A stretch of 34,728 nt of DNA from Pontibacterium sp964228735 (GCF_964228735.1 NZ_CAXRBQ010000144.1:1-34728), one strand, 5' to 3'. Numbered from the stretch's first letter, positions 1 through 8,635 are shown. Made by a program: numbers and translations. Notes: a model not told the origin generated them from the sequence alone.

Positions 1-94
1 CAACTGGGAGAGCAGGGCTGCCTATGAGGGCCGGAAACGCACATTCATCGTTAAGGCTTCACTGATCGCTGGAAACCGTGCGATAAGCCTTTAA
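1..94 (+). CDS. 3' end of an unidentified protein gene (partial)
   Basis: An open frame enters from the left edge (first full codon at base 2), encodes 30 residues ending in AGNRAISL, and stops with TAA at 92-94. The visible part is basic in the middle (EGRKRTF) and ends in a hydrophobic-leaning tail. Two hairpins follow immediately (101-124 and 137-161), as expected at the end of a real transcription unit, and this supports coding over chance. I do not recognise the family; a transposase C-terminus or a housekeeping enzyme are both possible. No start can be judged because the 5' part lies outside the window. Confidence 0.5.
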   Translation, partial: NWESRAAYEGRKRTFIVKASLIAGNRAISL

Positions 95-100
95 AAGAGA

Positions 101-124
101 GAACCCCGCTAAAAAGCGGGGTTC
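101..124. terminator. Hairpin between convergent genes, no U-tract
   Basis: GAACCCCGCT at 101-110 pairs perfectly with AGCGGGGTTC at 115-124 around an AAAA loop, giving a 10-bp GC-rich stem. No T-run follows on either strand, so alone it would be a weak intrinsic terminator. It sits seven bases after the stop of the left partial gene and 12 bases before a second hairpin that does have a T-run. Confidence 0.55.
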
Positions 125-136
125 GTCAGCAACCTG

Positions 137-161
137 AAAGGGACCCTTAGGTCCCTTTTTT
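137..161 (+). terminator. Rho-independent terminator
   Basis: AAAGGGACC (137-145) pairs with GGTCCCTTT (150-158) around a CTTA loop and is followed by T residues on the plus strand. It would end the plus-strand gene at the left edge. The A-rich 5' flank means it can also act on the minus strand, where the GGDEF-EAL gene stops at 179. Confidence 0.8.
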
Positions 162-178
162 GCGTTTTTAAGCAGCAC

Positions 179-2383
179 TCAATCGTGCTTCTTGAGCTGG
201 TAGCTGGCGTTGGCGATATGTTCCGCCAGCCGCTCTCCTTTCATCGGTTCGGCGTAGAGGAATCCCTGAATCAACTCACAGCCCTCGCCACGCAAGAAGT
301 CGAGCTGGCCGTGGGTTTCGATCCCTTCGGCAATCACCTTCAACTGCAGGCTGTTCGCCATGGAGATGATCGCCCGCACAATTGCCTCGTCACTGCTCTC
401 CTGAGAGATCCCCTGCACGAAGGTTTTGTCGATCTTCAGCATATCGATCGGCAGTTCGCGCAAACGGGAAAGGGAGGAGTAGCCGGTGCCAAAGTCATCG
501 ATGGAGATCTGCAAACCTTCCTTGCGCAATCGATCCAGCACCTCGGCCAAATCGTCCAGTGAGTGCATCAGCAGGGTTTCGGTCACCTCAAACTCCACCC
601 GGCGTGGATCGATACCAAAGCTGCGCAGGGAATCGATGATCAGGTTACAGCAGCCGTTGGTGATCAGCTCGATACCGGCAATATTGATCGCCACCTTCGG
701 AATCACCACCTCCTGTTTATCCATCAGGGTCATAAAACGGCACACCTGCAGGAACACCACCTTAAACAGCGGATAGGCCAGGCCGCTGCTCATCGCCACC
801 GGCAGGAATTCAGACGGCGGTAACACACCGCGTTCTGGATGCGGCCAGCGTACCAGCGCCTCCACACCCACTAATGCAGTACCGTCGATATTCAGCTGCG
901 GCTGGTAATACACCTCCAGCTGTTCCTCTTCCAAGGCAACCCGCAGCTCGCGCTCCAGCACGTAGCGGCGTACCACCTCTTCCGACAGTTTGGTTTCGTA
1001 GAAGTGGTACTGGTTCTTACCGTTCTCCTTGGCCCGGTACATCGCCATATCGGCGTTACGGATAAGCTGGTCGCCGTCGTCCACATTCTCCGGAAAGAGG
1101 GCGATACCAATACTGGCCCCGATCTCGATCCGGCCACTCGGCTGACCGTCCTGGTGTTGCAGCACATGCAGGATCTTGGTGGCAATTTTCGCCAGCTGAT
1201 CCGGACTGTCGTAACCGTTCACCAACAGCACAAACTCGTCGCCGCCCATACGGGCCAGCAGGTCGTCGGCGCGCAGCTGCGACTTGAGACAGGTGGCCAC
1301 CGACTGCAACAGACGGTCACCCACATGGTGACCCAGGCTGTCGTTCACCAGCTTAAAGCCGTCCAGATCGATAAACAGCAGTGCCAGCAGCTGACCGCTG
1401 CGCTGCGCGTGCGCCATCAACCGCTCCAGGTTCTCCATAAACATACGGCGGTTGGGCAGGCCGGTGAGCGGATCATGCATCGCCAGGTGTTCCACCTGGG
1501 CGTGGGCACGCTTCAGGGAGGTGATATCCGACAGGATACCGATGTAACGGTGGGGCTTACCATGGGCATCAGGCAGGGCAGAGATGGAGAGCCATTCCGG
1601 ATAAAGTTCGCCGTTCTTGCGGCGGTTCCATACTTCACCCTGCCACTGGCCGTTCTCCTGCAGCTGTTGCCACATGCGGGAATAGAACTCCTCGTCGTGG
1701 CGGCCGGACTTGAGGATCGCGGGGGTCTTCCCCAGACATTCGCGCAGGCTGTAACCAGTGATGTTGGTAAATGCCGGGTTGATACTGAGGATCTGGCCAC
1801 GCTCGTCAGTGACCATGATCCCCTCAGAAGCCTTGTCGAACACCGCCGTGGCCAACTGGTGATCAAGCATCCGCTTTTCGTTGTCCATAGCCGTACTGAA
1901 CAGCTCTGCCGCCACTTTCAGCATATCCAGGGTTACCGATGACCAGTTTTTATGGTCGCGATCGGCAAACAGCATAAAGCCCTGGCATCGCTGACTGTTG
2001 CGGTTGAGAGGAATCATCAGCAGGGTGTCCAACGCGTGGACCTGTCCGGGCAGAAGCGCGCTTAGCTGCGCGCTTCCCAAACGAACACTGTCCCCCTGAT
2101 TAAGCAGGTGCAGCCACTCATTTGCCGCATCGCTGCTGAAATCAAACACCAGGTTGCCGGCGCTGTCGGTTTCATCAAACCAGCATCCACGCTGCACCAC
2201 CTGGCAAGCGCCCAGTGTATCGTGTTCACAGTCATACAATGAGGTGTGGGCTACTGCCACAGTCCGGCCCAAAGAGGCCAGTGTGCGTTCAATTACCTGT
2301 TCAAAGTCGTCGTAAGAAAGACAGTCTGCCGCTATGCTCGCCAGGACGGCGAGCATTTCCGAGTGTTGCACTTCCTGTTTCAT
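179..2383 (-). CDS. Cyclic-di-GMP signalling protein, PAS-GGDEF-EAL, both catalytic motifs intact
   Basis: Predicted bifunctional diguanylate cyclase/phosphodiesterase of 734 aa. The start is ATG at 2381-2383, preceded by GGGA in TGGGAATGCA and 13 bases after the stop of the upstream Lon-like gene. A longer frame from 2452 would overlap that gene by 56 bases and is less likely. An N-terminal region of about 170 residues looks GAF-like. A PAS domain follows (residues about 180-290, with NPAFTNITGYS). The GGDEF domain has an intact DLDGFKLVND segment, GGDEF at 380-384, and an RxxD product-inhibition site (RADD) five residues before it. The EAL domain has EAL at 508-510, EVTE, DDFGTG and AEGIET, so hydrolysis should also work. 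No transmembrane segment is evident, which suggests a cytoplasmic sensor. It is probably co-transcribed with the Lon-like gene; the ligand is unknown. Confidence 0.9.
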   Translation of the reverse strand: MKQEVQHSEMLAVLASIAADCLSYDDFEQVIERTLASLGRTVAVAHTSLYDCEHDTLGACQVVQRGCWFDETDSAGNLVFDFSSDAANEWLHLLNQGDSVRLGSAQLSALLPGQVHALDTLLMIPLNRNSQRCQGFMLFADRDHKNWSSVTLDMLKVAAELFSTAMDNEKRMLDHQLATAVFDKASEGIMVTDERGQILSINPAFTNITGYSLRECLGKTPAILKSGRHDEEFYSRMWQQLQENGQWQGEVWNRRKNGELYPEWLSISALPDAHGKPHRYIGILSDITSLKRAHAQVEHLAMHDPLTGLPNRRMFMENLERLMAHAQRSGQLLALLFIDLDGFKLVNDSLGHHVGDRLLQSVATCLKSQLRADDLLARMGGDEFVLLVNGYDSPDQLAKIATKILHVLQHQDGQPSGRIEIGASIGIALFPENVDDGDQLIRNADMAMYRAKENGKNQYHFYETKLSEEVVRRYVLERELRVALEEEQLEVYYQPQLNIDGTALVGVEALVRWPHPERGVLPPSEFLPVAMSSGLAYPLFKVVFLQVCRFMTLMDKQEVVIPKVAINIAGIELITNGCCNLIIDSLRSFGIDPRRVEFEVTETLLMHSLDDLAEVLDRLRKEGLQISIDDFGTGYSSLSRLRELPIDMLKIDKTFVQGISQESSDEAIVRAIISMANSLQLKVIAEGIETHGQLDFLRGEGCELIQGFLYAEPMKGERLAEHIANASYQLKKHD

Positions 2384-2396
2384 TGCATTCCCAGGC

Positions 2397-4766
2397 TTAC
2401 GCCTTTGCTTTAGCAAGCTCCCGCAGGCGCAACACAACTTTGTGGTTAACACTGCGCTGGGTGAAACTGCCGTCTTCCTTACGGCTGCCTGCTTTCCTTC
2501 CCATTAAAATCTCAAGACACTGGTCAACACTGGATACGGCGTGCACGTGGAACAGTCCCTCTGCCACGGCATCCACAACTTCTTTCTTGAGCATCAGATT
2601 ACGTACGTTGGCACGTGGAATAACAACTCCCTGTTCTCCCGTCAGGCCACGCAGCTGACACAGTTGGAAGAATCCTTCGATCTTTTCGTTCACCCCACCA
2701 ATCGCCTGCACCTCACCGTACTGGTTGATCGATCCGGTGATGGCAAACTGCTGGTTGATTGGGATATGGGTCAGGGCCGAGATCAGAGTACAAATCTCCG
2801 CCATTGAAGCACTGTCACCGTCCACGTAACCGTAGGATTGCTCCAGGGCGATACTGGCTGACAGAGTTAGCGGGAAGTCCTGCGCGTACTGGTGGCCCAG
2901 ATAACCGGACAGGATCAGGACGCCTTTGGAGTGGATCGGCTGCCCCAGCGTCACTTCGCGTTCGATATCCACGATGCCACGGTTACCCGGATGCACTGTG
3001 GCGGTAATCCGTGCCGGGGTACCAAAGGAGACATCCCCCACCTGCAGTACCGTCAGGCCGTTGGATTTACCCACCGCCTGGCCGGCAGTATCGATCAGCA
3101 CGGTTTCGTTGAGAATGCTGTCGCGGATCTTCTCTGACAGACGTGACGTGCGACGCTCTTTGGCATCCAGCGCCATCTCCACGTGCTTGGCTTCGATAAC
3201 CTTGTCGCCGGTCTTGGCGCGCTTAAAGTCAGCCTCACAGAGCAGATCCACCAGCTCGCCGATATGGGCGGAGAGCAGCTCCTGATCCTGCGACAGGCGG
3301 GAGCTGTGTTCCACCAAACGGGCCACCGCCTGACGCGTTAACGGGGCCAGATGTTCCTCGTCCACCAGGGTTTTCATCAGGCGGGCGTAGTTGCGGATCA
3401 TCTGCGGCGAACGGTTAACATCTTCGTCGAAATCAACCACCACACGGAACATCTTCTCGAAATCGTGATCCAGCTCCTGCAGCAGGTAGTAGATATCCCG
3501 GCTGCCGATCAGCACCACCTTCACGTGCAACGGAATCGCCTGCGGGTTCAGGGTGATGGTACTGATGCCGGTCAGTTCACTGGCAGGGCTTTCGATGCGA
3601 ATTTCGTGGGATTTCAACGCACGTTTCAGTGCGGCGTAGACAAACGGCTGCTCCAGCAGCTTCTCTGCTTCCAGCACCAGGTAACCACCGTTGGCCTGGT
3701 GCAGGGCACCGGGACGAATCAGCTGGTAGTTGGTAATCAGCGCCCCCATATCGGAACTGTATTCCACGCGCCCGAACAGGTTCTCATAGGTCGGGTGGGA
3801 CTCGTGCACCACCGGCGCACCTTTGGTCTTCCCATTATCGACCAGCATGTTCACGCCGTAGGTCTCTTCCATATAACTGCGGCGGCTGGCGTCACTGCGC
3901 GGTTCCAGCTTATCGTCACCCACCAACTCGGCGCTGTTCTTAACCAGGGAATTTTCCAGCTGATCCAGATAGTACGATACACCGTGGATGTTGCTGTATT
4001 TCTCTTTCAGCGGCTGGATCAGCGGGGTCACGGCTGCACGGGCGGTATCACGATCCAGATGTTTCATCTTGTCGGCCGCTTCCCGGCGCCACTGGGGCAG
4101 CTCGGTCAGGCAGTCGTTGAGATACTCCTCCAGCTCAGAGATGGCGCGGGTAAAGGCGTCACGAATCTCTTCCGGCAGTTGGGAAAATGCGGCTTCATCC
4201 ATCGCCTGGCCATCGGCCACCGGGGTAAAGCCGATGGTACCGGCGTCGCGGTAGATGGCAATACTGTGTTCGCGGGCACGGCGGTCAACCGTTTCGATCG
4301 CCTGGTCGTACATGCGGTTAAAACCACGCTCGACAGACGCTTTCTTGCGTTGATAAGCCGGATTCTCAAATGCAGCTGGCAGCTCTGCCATGATCGCTTC
4401 GAGCAGGTTTTTGATATCACGTTCGAATCGGTGTGCCTTACCTGCGGGAAACTGCTGCGCAATCGGGTGACGACGGTCCTCAAGGTTGTTGAGATACACC
4501 CAATCGGTGGGTTTGCGCTCTTTCTTGGCAACCGTTTTCAGGCTGTCCATGGCAAAGGAGAAACGGCCGGTGTGGGGGTTACCCATCACAAAGAGGTTAT
4601 AGCCGGGTCGGTCCATACCGACGCCAAACTCCATCGCCTCTATGGCACGTTCCTGACCAAAGAATCCGCTGAAGGGCTCCAGCGTTTCGGTGGTCTTAAA
4701 AGGCAGCAGGTCGGGGTCGCAAATGCGGTACAGATCGGTCGGGTTAAGCTTAGTATCCAGTTCCAT
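2397..4766 (-). CDS. Lon-family protease (LonB/YcbZ-like, COG1067 type)
   Basis: Protein of 789 aa with an AAA-like N-terminal part and a C-terminal Lon protease domain. The catalytic serine is in GDSAS (Ser652) and the lysine in GVNEKIEGFF (Lys695). The 43-residue spacing equals that of Ser679/Lys722 in E. coli Lon, so the protease dyad looks intact. The Walker A position reads GNPHTGRFS (62-70), lacking the usual lysine, and the Walker B-like segment reads GGYLVLEAEKLL, so ATP use may be altered. The start is ATG at 4764-4766 with GGGGAT seven bases upstream; a longer frame using TTG at 4781 has no advantage. A sigma70-like promoter lies at 4824-4852. Family members are linked to protein quality control and stress. 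The c-di-GMP gene follows after 13 bases. Confidence 0.88.
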   Translation of the reverse strand: MELDTKLNPTDLYRICDPDLLPFKTTETLEPFSGFFGQERAIEAMEFGVGMDRPGYNLFVMGNPHTGRFSFAMDSLKTVAKKERKPTDWVYLNNLEDRRHPIAQQFPAGKAHRFERDIKNLLEAIMAELPAAFENPAYQRKKASVERGFNRMYDQAIETVDRRAREHSIAIYRDAGTIGFTPVADGQAMDEAAFSQLPEEIRDAFTRAISELEEYLNDCLTELPQWRREAADKMKHLDRDTARAAVTPLIQPLKEKYSNIHGVSYYLDQLENSLVKNSAELVGDDKLEPRSDASRRSYMEETYGVNMLVDNGKTKGAPVVHESHPTYENLFGRVEYSSDMGALITNYQLIRPGALHQANGGYLVLEAEKLLEQPFVYAALKRALKSHEIRIESPASELTGISTITLNPQAIPLHVKVVLIGSRDIYYLLQELDHDFEKMFRVVVDFDEDVNRSPQMIRNYARLMKTLVDEEHLAPLTRQAVARLVEHSSRLSQDQELLSAHIGELVDLLCEADFKRAKTGDKVIEAKHVEMALDAKERRTSRLSEKIRDSILNETVLIDTAGQAVGKSNGLTVLQVGDVSFGTPARITATVHPGNRGIVDIEREVTLGQPIHSKGVLILSGYLGHQYAQDFPLTLSASIALEQSYGYVDGDSASMAEICTLISALTHIPINQQFAITGSINQYGEVQAIGGVNEKIEGFFQLCQLRGLTGEQGVVIPRANVRNLMLKKEVVDAVAEGLFHVHAVSSVDQCLEILMGRKAGSRKEDGSFTQRSVNHKVVLRLRELAKAKA

Positions 4767-4823
4767 GTGACATCCCCACAATCAGCTAAGCGGGCCCACC
4801 GCAACGGCAGGAGTGTACAACTA

Positions 4824-4852
4824 GTTATACGCCGCAAAGTGCATATTCGCAA
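4824..4852 (-). promoter_or_regulatory. Putative sigma70 promoter for the Lon-like/c-di-GMP operon
   Basis: On the minus strand TTGCGA (4852-4847) and TATAAC (4829-4824) are separated by exactly 17 bases. This lies about 60 bases upstream of the Lon-like start and downstream of aroE, so it can drive the Lon-like gene independently of the tsaC-hemF-aroE unit. Confidence 0.55.
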
Positions 4853-4892
4853 GCTGGACCTGAATACTAAACTTTGGTTTGGGGCCTTTAAA

Positions 4893-5720
4893 TCAAGGGG
4901 TTAGCGCGGCACGCAGGGTGGCGATCACCGGTGCAGTCTCCGGCCGCACACCACGCCAGATGTAGAACGATTCCGCCGCCTGTTCCACCAGCATACCCAG
5001 ACCATCGATCGCCTGTTCAGCACCGTGCTCATTGGCCCACTGACAGAAGGCGGTGACGTCGGCACCGTACATCATGTCGTAGCACCAGGCACCGCTTTTC
5101 AGCAGGTCATCCGGCAGAGGAGGGACTTCACCCTGCAGGCTGGCGGCCGTGCCGTTGATCACCAGATCAAACTGCTGACCGGGCAGGGCATCGAAACCAC
5201 AACCTTCCACCTCGCCCAGGTCCGCCACCAGCGCCGCCAGGTCTTCCGCCTTGGACGCGGTACGGTTGGCGATCACCACACGGTTTGGTTTCTGCTCCAG
5301 TACCGGCTGCAATACACCACGTACGGCACCACCGGCACCCAGGATCAGCACATCGGCCCCGGTGATGGTGCCGCCGTTGTTCTCAACGATGTCACGCACC
5401 ATGCCCACGCCGTCGGTGTTGTCGCCACAGAGCAGGCCTTCGGCGTCGCGGTACAGGGTATTCACGGCTCCGGCCAGCTCAGCGCGGGCAGAGCGCTGCT
5501 CCGCCATCTGCCAGGCTTCCTGCTTAAACGGGATGGTGATGTTCAGGCCTTTGCCTTCGCCCTGCAGAAAGTTATCCACAGCCGCAGGAAAACCACCTTC
5601 CTCCACACAGATCGCATCGTAGCTCAGCGTCTGCGTAGTTTGCTCAGCAAACGCGGTGTGGATCTGCGGCGATTTGGAATGTTTGATCGGATTCCCGAAT
5701 ACCGCGTAGCGGTCGCTCAT
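4893..5720 (-). CDS. aroE: Shikimate dehydrogenase (NADP+)
   Basis: Reduces 3-dehydroshikimate to shikimate in the cytosolic shikimate pathway to aromatic amino acids. The 275-aa product has the usual family length. Substrate-binding NPIKHSKSP is at residues 10-18, catalytic Lys66 is in NITIPFK, and catalytic Asp103 is in GDNTDG. The NADP-binding loop GAGGAVRG starts near residue 128, followed by NRT. The ATG at 5718-5720 is preceded by GGAGG six bases upstream, and this ribosome site lies inside the last codons of hemF, so the two genes are translationally linked. A longer in-frame start at 5741 would lie inside hemF and is rejected. The aroE-hemF pairing is known from Pseudomonas. Confidence 0.96.
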   Translation of the reverse strand: MSDRYAVFGNPIKHSKSPQIHTAFAEQTTQTLSYDAICVEEGGFPAAVDNFLQGEGKGLNITIPFKQEAWQMAEQRSARAELAGAVNTLYRDAEGLLCGDNTDGVGMVRDIVENNGGTITGADVLILGAGGAVRGVLQPVLEQKPNRVVIANRTASKAEDLAALVADLGEVEGCGFDALPGQQFDLVINGTAASLQGEVPPLPDDLLKSGAWCYDMMYGADVTAFCQWANEHGAEQAIDGLGMLVEQAAESFYIWRGVRPETAPVIATLRAALTP

Positions 5721-5721
5721 C

Positions 5722-6636
5722 TTAAACCTCCAGCCATTCACGCGGTTTCAGGTAGCGCTCGTACAGCACCGCCTCTTCAGAACCTTCTTCCGGCTGCCAG
5801 TCGTAGCTCCAGCGTACTTCCGGTGGCAGGGACATCAGGATCGACTCGGTACGGCCACCGGACTGCAGACCAAACAGGGTGCCACGGTCGAAGACCAGGT
5901 TAAATTCCACGTAGCGGCCACGGCGGTGCAGCTGGAAGTCACGCTGGCGCTCGCCATACTCTGTGTCTTTACGTTTTTCGATGATCGGAACAATTGCCGG
6001 CACGTACGCGTCACCGATAGAGCGCATCAGGGCAAAACTGTCGTCGAAGCCCAGCTCGTTCAGGTCGTCGAAGAACAGGCCGCCGATACCACGCGGTTCG
6101 TCGCGGTGTTTGAGGTAGAAGTAGTCATCACACCACTGTTTGAAGCGTGGGTAGATCTCTTCGCCAAACGGCTCGCAGGCGTCTTTTGCCACCTGGTGCC
6201 AGTGACGGCAATCGTCGTCGTTGCCGTAGTAGGGGGTCAGGTCGAAACCGCCACCAAACCACCATACCGGATCTTCACCTTCCTTCTCGGCGATGAAGAA
6301 ACGTACGTTAGCGTGGGAGGTGGGTACGTATGGGTTGTGTGGGTGAATGACCAGAGAAACACCCATCGCCTGGAAGCTGCGGCCCGCCAGTTCCGGACGG
6401 TGCGCTGTCGCAGAACCCGGCAGTTTGTCACCGAATACGTGGGAGAAGTTTACCCCGCCTTTTTCGATCACCGCACCGTCGGTGATCACGCGGGTGCGAC
6501 CACCGCCACCGGCAGCGCGATCCCAGGAGTCTTCAACAAAACGGGCTTTGCCGTCTGCCTGCTCTAACGCCTGACAAATATTGTCCTGCAGAGACATGAG
6601 GTATTCTTTTACAGCTCCGATGTCAGGTGCTGACAT
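5722..6636 (-). CDS. hemF: Oxygen-dependent coproporphyrinogen III oxidase
   Basis: Catalyses the O2-dependent oxidative decarboxylation of coproporphyrinogen III to protoporphyrinogen IX in haem synthesis. The 304-aa product matches the approximately 300-aa bacterial family. Conserved stretches include WDRAAGGGGRTRV near residue 40, HPHNPYVPTSHANVR near residue 100, WWFGGGFDLTPYY near residue 125 and the C-terminal PPEVRWSYDW. The start ATG has AAGGAG seven bases upstream. The gene lies 41 bases downstream of tsaC and its end contains the aroE ribosome site. An aerobic enzyme suggests an oxygen-respiring organism. Confidence 0.97.
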   Translation of the reverse strand: MSAPDIGAVKEYLMSLQDNICQALEQADGKARFVEDSWDRAAGGGGRTRVITDGAVIEKGGVNFSHVFGDKLPGSATAHRPELAGRSFQAMGVSLVIHPHNPYVPTSHANVRFFIAEKEGEDPVWWFGGGFDLTPYYGNDDDCRHWHQVAKDACEPFGEEIYPRFKQWCDDYFYLKHRDEPRGIGGLFFDDLNELGFDDSFALMRSIGDAYVPAIVPIIEKRKDTEYGERQRDFQLHRRGRYVEFNLVFDRGTLFGLQSGGRTESILMSLPPEVRWSYDWQPEEGSEEAVLYERYLKPREWLEV

Positions 6637-6656
6637 GGCAAACTCCTTGGGTCCTA

Positions 6657-6679
6657 GGATTAAAATCGGGATTAAAATC
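6657..6679. repeat. Two tandem copies of GGATTAAAATC (12-bp period)
   Basis: GGATTAAAATC occurs at 6657-6667 and again at 6669-6679 in the short gap between tsaC and hemF; the second copy overlaps the tsaC stop codon. It may be a small local duplication or a direct-repeat protein site. Confidence 0.6.
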
Positions 6680-7253
6680 AGGTTCGGATCACGGATTCCG
6701 TGATCAGGTCGCGAATCTGGGTTGGCTGTGCCAGTTTGCCCACATGGCCCGGCATTACTGCATCGATTCGATTCGCGAAGTAAAGATTCACTCTCAGCAT
6801 ATCACGCGCAGGCTGGGCACCTGCCGGATTCGCGGAGGTTGAGACGATCGGCCCGCCAAAGCGTTTACACAACGCCTGCACCACCGGGTGGTCAGACACC
6901 CGTACGGCAACGCTGCTGTGTTTGCCTTTGATCCACTCCGGCACCAGATGGTCAGGATCGGGCAGCAACCAGGTCACAGGCCCCGGCCAGGTGGCTTCCA
7001 CTTTCTGGCGCTGCTCCGGCTCCAGGCGGGCAAGCAAAGGCTCCACCTGATCCAGCGAACCTGCCGCCAGGATCACACCCTTATGGCGTGGCCGGCTTTT
7101 CAGTTGCAGCAGACGTTCCAGGGCTTCTTCGTTGAAAGGGTCACAGCCCACACCCCAGACTGCTTCCGTTGGATAGGCGATCACGCCGCCCTGTTGCATC
7201 GCACGGACACACTGATCAACGTGCCATGGGTTTATATACTGATTGCTCGCCAT
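6678..7253 (-). CDS. tsaC: L-threonylcarbamoyladenylate synthase
   Basis: Makes threonylcarbamoyl-AMP from threonine, bicarbonate and ATP, the first step in the t6A37 modification of tRNAs that read ANN codons. The 191-aa protein matches the short TsaC/YrdC type (E. coli 190 aa) and lacks the Sua5 extension. Motifs visible are GGVIAYPTEAVWGVGCDP (22-39), KSRPRHKG (53-60), WPGPVTWLLP near residue 93 and STSANPAG near residue 137. The chosen ATG has only a weak upstream GGCAGAG. It lies upstream of hemF as in Pseudomonas, except that a quinone oxidoreductase gene found between them there is absent here. Confidence 0.95.
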   Translation of the reverse strand: MASNQYINPWHVDQCVRAMQQGGVIAYPTEAVWGVGCDPFNEEALERLLQLKSRPRHKGVILAAGSLDQVEPLLARLEPEQRQKVEATWPGPVTWLLPDPDHLVPEWIKGKHSSVAVRVSDHPVVQALCKRFGGPIVSTSANPAGAQPARDMLRVNLYFANRIDAVMPGHVGKLAQPTQIRDLITESVIRT

Positions 7254-7525
7254 TACTCTGCCATCCCAACACTGCGTGTATCAGCGTCCTGTCCACCGGT
7301 CTGATTAAGGGGACGACCCTGAACAGCTTGGGTATCATTTCTCGGACGGTGTTCATAACACCGGAGATCACCGGCTAGGTCACATCAGGCCTGGACGCTG
7401 AACGGAACACTAAACGTTCAACGCACAGCTTGCAAGCCTGCTTCCGGCCAATACCGCGGGGCTGCTCAGGCCAGAGTTAACGGCGCCTGTACCCGTTGTA
7501 GAGCCTGCATTCGGTTTTGCCGATT
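7254..7525. other. Gene-free gap between dprA and tsaC
   Basis: These 272 bases contain no supportable open frame, tRNA or strong terminator on either strand. The longest minus-strand peptide starting with ATG that I could read is about 14 codons. The tsaC promoter presumably lies here, but no clear -35/-10 pair could be assigned. Confidence 0.5.
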
Positions 7526-8635
7526 TCAGATCCGACAGTAGCCATCACCGCTGTTTTCGATCAGGCCTTTCAGCTCCAGGGAGATCAACAGCACATTGAG
7601 GTCCGCCACGCCAATACCGGTGAGCGATACCAGCTGATCCATCGAAACCTGCTCGAATCCCAACGCCTGTAAAAGGTTATGCTCCTGCGCCGACAGGTCA
7701 GGCGGCAACTGCTTCTCTTCCACCTGAGGAGACGCGTACGCACCCAGCATCGGCGCCAGTTGCTCCAGAATATGGTCAACGGTTGAAACCAGCTGGCCAC
7801 CTTCGCGGATCAATGCATGGCAGCCCTGACTCAGTGGGTTGTTGAGCGAGCCTGGCAGGGCAAACACTTCACGTCCCTGCTCCAGTGCCTGTCGGGCGGT
7901 GATCAGCGAACCACTGCGCGGTGCGGCTTCCACCACCAGCACGCCAGCGCTGAGTCCACTGATAATACGGTTGCGGCGCGGGAAGTTGTGCCCCAGCGGA
8001 CCGGTGCCCGGAGGCAGCTCGCTCACCCATACCCCGCCGGTCTCCAGGATCTGTGCGGCCAGCATGCGGTGTCGTGCCGGATAGAGCACATCCGCACCAG
8101 TGCCAAATACCGCAACGGTGGGTTTATTCAGTTTGACCGCTGCCTGGTGCGCGGCGCCATCGATACCGTGGGCCATACCGGAGGTCACGATCAGGCCAGC
8201 CTGACTCAAAGCCGTGGCAAACTCACTGGAATGCTGAACCCCAGCGCGACTGGCGTTGCGGCTGCCCACCATCGCGATCTGCGGCAGGTGTAAGACATCA
8301 ACGTCACCCCGTACGTAGAGGATCGGGGGTGGATCGGAGATCTGTTTCAGCAGGGTAGGGTAGTCAGGACTATCCAGCGTTAATAAATGGCTATCCGGGG
8401 TACGCAACCACTCCCGCACCTGCAACTGCAGTTCGCGCATCGGGCCGCGGTTTTGCTGATACTGCTGCAGATTCTGGCGTGCCAGGAAATTAAAACCCAG
8501 CCACTCCCAGTCAGCATCACTGGCGTTGAGCACCCGCTCAGGCGTCCAGCCTTCGTCCAGCAAGCGTTTAATTGTCGCCGCCCCTACGCGTGGCAGGGCA
8601 GAAAGGGCGACCCACTCCATCGGATCACTGTGCAT
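7526..8635 (-). CDS. dprA: DNA-processing protein DprA (Smf)
   Basis: Loads RecA onto incoming single-stranded DNA during natural transformation and protects it; it is widespread even in species not known to be competent. The 369-aa product contains an N-terminal helix-hairpin-helix-like region (ALPRVGAATIKRLL). The Rossmann-like core has VGSRNASRAG, SGMAHGIDGAAH, GTGADVLYP, NFPRRNRIISGLS and SGSLITARQA. A C-terminal winged-helix segment ends the protein (about 305-369). The ATG at 8633-8635 is preceded by AAGGAAGG four to five bases upstream, which decides it over the longer frame from 8683. It follows the LysM gene with a hairpin in the gap. Confidence 0.95.
   Translation of the reverse strand: MHSDPMEWVALSALPRVGAATIKRLLDEGWTPERVLNASDADWEWLGFNFLARQNLQQYQQNRGPMRELQLQVREWLRTPDSHLLTLDSPDYPTLLKQISDPPPILYVRGDVDVLHLPQIAMVGSRNASRAGVQHSSEFATALSQAGLIVTSGMAHGIDGAAHQAAVKLNKPTVAVFGTGADVLYPARHRMLAAQILETGGVWVSELPPGTGPLGHNFPRRNRIISGLSAGVLVVEAAPRSGSLITARQALEQGREVFALPGSLNNPLSQGCHALIREGGQLVSTVDHILEQLAPMLGAYASPQVEEKQLPPDLSAQEHNLLQALGFEQVSMDQLVSLTGIGVADLNVLLISLELKGLIENSGDGYCRI

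Noticed and set aside
1..60. tRNA-like look of the first bases (AACTGGGAGAGCAGG)
   Set aside because: No acceptor stem, anticodon arm or T-arm pairing follows; an open protein frame explains it better.
1004..1942. Long plus-strand open frame opposite the PAS-GGDEF-EAL gene
   Set aside because: It is antisense to a protein with full domain content. Long antisense frames arise from the GC-biased third codon positions here; no family features.
2384..2452. 5' extension of the PAS-GGDEF-EAL gene from 2452
   Set aside because: It would overlap the Lon-like gene and lacks a ribosome site as good as that for 2383.
3518..3540. CACGTG-containing sequence resembling half of a parS site
   Set aside because: Only one half matches; it lies inside the Lon-like gene and does not form the 16-bp palindrome.
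3351..4904. 517-codon plus-strand open frame opposite the Lon-like gene
   Set aside because: Mirror frame of a recognised protease; no ribosome site or motif.
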